A DNA stretch of 14,890 nt, taken from contig CAMBNE010000002.1 of assembly GCA_945868935.1 (NCBI GenBank), positions 1-14,890 on the forward strand, read 5' to 3'. This stretch comes from an uncultured Clostridia bacterium. Its GTDB lineage: Bacteria > Bacillota > Clostridia > Oscillospirales > Acutalibacteraceae. The translations under genes were made by a program, and so were the position numbers. Positions 13,108 to 14,890 of this stretch are shown here, in pieces; the first letter of the stretch is position 1; every line of letters starts with the position of its first letter. The notes under the pieces were generated by a model. It made no database searches. It saw only the letters and a program-made list of their open reading frames with translations, and had not been told where the DNA came from.

Positions 13108-13149
13108 ACCGAGTACCTCGGTACGTAAATCGCGTACCGAGGTTTTTTT
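13108..13149 (+). terminator. Strong intrinsic terminator with an alternative hairpin
   Basis: ACCTCGGTACG (13115-13125) pairs with CGTACCGAGGT (13133-13143) around TAAATCG, followed by seven T (13143-13149): a textbook terminator. The preceding ACCGAG (13108-13113) can instead pair with CTCGGT (13117-13122) around TAC, using the same bases as the terminator's 5' arm. This closes the AT-rich island before xpt. The stretch 13150-13227 shows nothing. Confidence 0.85.
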
Positions 13150-13227
13150 CACACGTATTTATTTAATCTGTATTAATTTTATTAATTTCTTACGTAATAT
13201 TTCTACATTTTATATAAAAATAAACAA

Positions 13228-13256
13228 TTGAATCTTGTCGATTAATGTAGTATAAT
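13228..13256 (+). promoter_or_regulatory. Promoter of xpt
   Basis: TTGAAT (13228-13233), a 17-base spacer and TATAAT (13251-13256). The start point near 13263 leaves a leader of only about 36 bases, too short for a purine riboswitch. Confidence 0.8.
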
Positions 13257-13298
13257 ATTTTTATATTTCTATTTTTATAAACAGAGGATGCAGGTATT

Positions 13299-13874
13299 AT
13301 GAAGCTTTTAGAGGACAGAATTCTCAAGGACGGTCATATCGGTAAGGGCAATGTGTTAAAGGTTGACAGCTTTTTAAACCACCAGATTGACACCGCTTTT
13401 ATTTCTGAGTTAGGCAAGGAGTTTTACAGACTCTATAAAGATGAAAAAGTCACAAAAATTCTCACTATCGAAGCTTCGGGGATAGGTATTGCCTGCTTAA
13501 CTGCACAATATTTTAATGTTCCTGTTGTATTTGCAAAGAAAACGCCAACAATAAATATATATTCTGATATATATACCTCTAAGGTATATTCATTTACCCA
13601 CAAAAAAGACTATGATATTTATGTATCAAAGCAGTTTATCAATAAAGATGACCGTATTCTTATTATTGATGACTTTCTTGCAAAGGGCAGTGCATTATCT
13701 GCATTGATTAATCTTATCAATGACGCAGGTGCTCAGACTGTCGGAGCAGGCATCGTTATTGAAAAGGCTTTTCAGGATGGCGGAAAAATAATCCGTGATA
13801 TGGGAATCAGGGTTGAGTCGTTAGCAATGATTAAGGAAATGACTGAAGAAGACGGCATTGTTTTCTGCAGTTAA
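13299..13874 (+). CDS. xpt: Xanthine phosphoribosyltransferase
   Basis: The product is 191 residues, the normal length of Xpt. MKLLEDRILKDGHI at the N-terminus and DSFLNHQID are highly typical of the family. EASGIGIACLTAQYFNVPVVFAKK forms the central region, and ILIIDDFLAKGSAL (120-133) is the PRPP-binding loop. The enzyme makes XMP from xanthine and PRPP in the cytoplasm, letting the cell reuse xanthine. It is transcribed from its own promoter and followed 49 bases later by a BMP-family lipoprotein that probably brings in purine nucleosides, so the pair forms a purine salvage unit. In many Firmicutes xpt lies under a purine riboswitch; none was seen here. Confidence 0.96.
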   Translation: MKLLEDRILKDGHIGKGNVLKVDSFLNHQIDTAFISELGKEFYRLYKDEKVTKILTIEASGIGIACLTAQYFNVPVVFAKKTPTINIYSDIYTSKVYSFTHKKDYDIYVSKQFINKDDRILIIDDFLAKGSALSALINLINDAGAQTVGAGIVIEKAFQDGGKIIRDMGIRVESLAMIKEMTEEDGIVFCS

Positions 13875-13880
13875 ATAATC

Positions 13881-13909
13881 AGAGAGCATAGCTCTTTGAC
13901 ATATTTTTT
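13881..13909 (+). terminator. Small hairpin between xpt and the BMP gene
   Basis: AGAGAGC (13881-13887) can pair with GCTCTTT (13891-13897), with one G-U pair, around ATA; six T follow at 13904-13909 after GACATA. The stem is short and the T-run is displaced, so it could at most attenuate. The AGGAGG ribosome binding site of the next gene follows at once. Confidence 0.35.
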
Positions 13910-13923
13910 GAGGAGGAATTTAA

Positions 13924-14890
13924 AATGTTCAAAAAGTTATTATCAATTACATTGGCTGCACTAATGGTGCTTTCGTTTGCCGCTGTATTCACAGGCTGCG
14001 GTTCAAGCAGCAGTTCAAGCAGCAACTCAGGCAGCAGCAGTGCTGAAAGCCTCAAGTTTGGTTTCATCTATCTTCACGATGAAAACTCAACATACGACAA
14101 CAACTTCTTAGTTGCAGCTAAGGAAGCTTGCGAGAAGATGGGCGTAGAAATGATTAACAAGACAAACATCGACGAAAGTGACGCTTGTAAAGAAGCTGCT
14201 CTTGACTTAGTTGATCAGGGCTGCGATATCATTTTTGCCGACAGCTTCGGTCACGAGGACTTTATGATTGAGGCTGCAAAGGCTAATCCCGATGTTCAGT
14301 TCCTGCACGCTACAGGCACAAAGGCTCACACAGAGAAGCTTGACAACTTCCACAATGCTTTTGCTTCTATCTACGAGGGACGTTACCTTGCAGGTGTTGC
14401 AGCAGGTATGAAAATCAACGAAATGATTGAAGCAGGAAAATTCACAAAAGACGAAGCTAAGATGGGATATGTTGGTGCTCACCCGTACGCTGAGGTTAAA
14501 TCAGGCTACACATCATTCTATCTCGGCGCAAAGTCAGTTTGTCCTACAGTTACTATGGAAGTAACATTCACAGGCTCATGGTATGACGAAACTCTTGAAA
14601 AAGAGGCTGCTAACAAGCTTATTTCCGACGGCTGTGTTCTTATCAGCCAGCACGCTGACTCAATGGGTGCTCCTACAGCCTGCGAGTCTGCAGGTGTTCC
14701 CAATGTATCTTACAACGGCTCAACTGTAAGTGCTTGCCCCAACACATTTATAGTTTCTTCAAAAATCAACTGGGCTCCTTACTTCGAGTATGCTATCAAG
14801 TGCGTACAGGAAGGCAAGGCAATTGATACAGACTGGACAGGTACAGTTGCAACAGGTTCGGTTGAGCTTACAGAGATTAACGAAAAGGCT
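13924..14890 (+). CDS. BMP-family nucleoside-binding lipoprotein (3' end cut by window edge)
   Basis: From the ATG at 13924, behind AGGAGG, 322 codons are open to the window edge. MFKK, a hydrophobic core and a lipobox ending FTGC (Cys25) mark a lipoprotein, followed by a Ser-rich linker to about residue 45. The rest is a BMP/PnrA-like substrate-binding protein: LKFGFIYLHDENSTYDNNF, the DIIFADSFGHEDFM loop, ASIYEGRYLAGVAAGM, MGYVGAHPYAEV and the SQHADSMGAPTACE ligand region. Family members bind purine nucleosides and feed an ABC importer, which fits the xpt gene just upstream. The codon choice is strongly biased (AAC, AAG, GCT, ACA), unlike the AT-rich island before it, which suggests high expression. 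The permease and ATPase genes should lie to the right, outside the window. Confidence 0.94.

Noticed and set aside
9163..13150. CRISPR type VI-D locus suggested by the RHH-WYL protein
   Set aside because: No direct-repeat array, no HEPN-containing Cas13-like protein and no cas1/cas2 were seen; the 655-residue protein has DUF3825 motifs instead.
13150..13298. Purine riboswitch before xpt
   Set aside because: The expected aptamer core sequences are absent and the predicted leader is only about 36 bases.

Overview
The window looks like the chromosome of a low-GC Gram-positive anaerobe of the class Clostridia, probably Oscillospiraceae/Ruminococcus-like. The reasons are strong GGAGG ribosome binding sites, sigma-A type promoters, AT-rich spacers, lipoprotein signals typical of Firmicutes, and the families present (Xpt, BMP lipoprotein, WYL regulator, DUF3825). 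The genus is inference. No rRNA, tRNA, CRISPR array, insertion sequence or transposase was seen.

Region 1 (1-5370) is a redox/electrophile-response block. A nitroreductase (cut by the left edge) is divergent from an HxlR regulator, with a perfect-consensus sigma-A promoter and palindromes between them. A TTG-started LysR regulator follows. Then comes a same-strand run that reads as one operon: small MerR-type regulator, lipoprotein flavodoxin, cytoplasmic flavodoxin, aldo/keto reductase and two-domain carboxymuconolactone-decarboxylase-like protein. It ends at a strong hairpin terminator.

Region 2 (5332-9120) is a second HxlR-controlled block. The minus-strand operon is SnoaL-like protein, FMN-split-barrel/2x[4Fe-4S] ferredoxin fusion, zinc-type macrodomain and SirTM sirtuin. 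It is divergent from the second HxlR gene. SirTM adds ADP-ribose to protein and the macrodomain removes it. The lipoyl-carrier GcvH-L and lipoate ligase that accompany this pair in the best-studied operons are not in the window. The block lies between two near-identical terminator hairpins.

Region 3 (about 9160-13150) is markedly more AT-rich and looks like an accessory island. A regulator with an apparent ribbon-helix-helix N-terminus and a WYL domain is divergent from three unannotated micro-ORFs of 41, 26 and 47 codons, each with a near-identical GGAGGTGAT ribosome binding site. The first two peptides are hydrophobic and apparently related; the third is strongly basic. A hairpin follows, then a 655-residue DUF3825 protein with its own near-perfect promoter. 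This is the best candidate here for an undescribed system.

Region 4 (13228-14890) is purine salvage: xpt with its own promoter (no purine riboswitch seen), followed by a BMP-family nucleoside-binding lipoprotein cut by the right edge.
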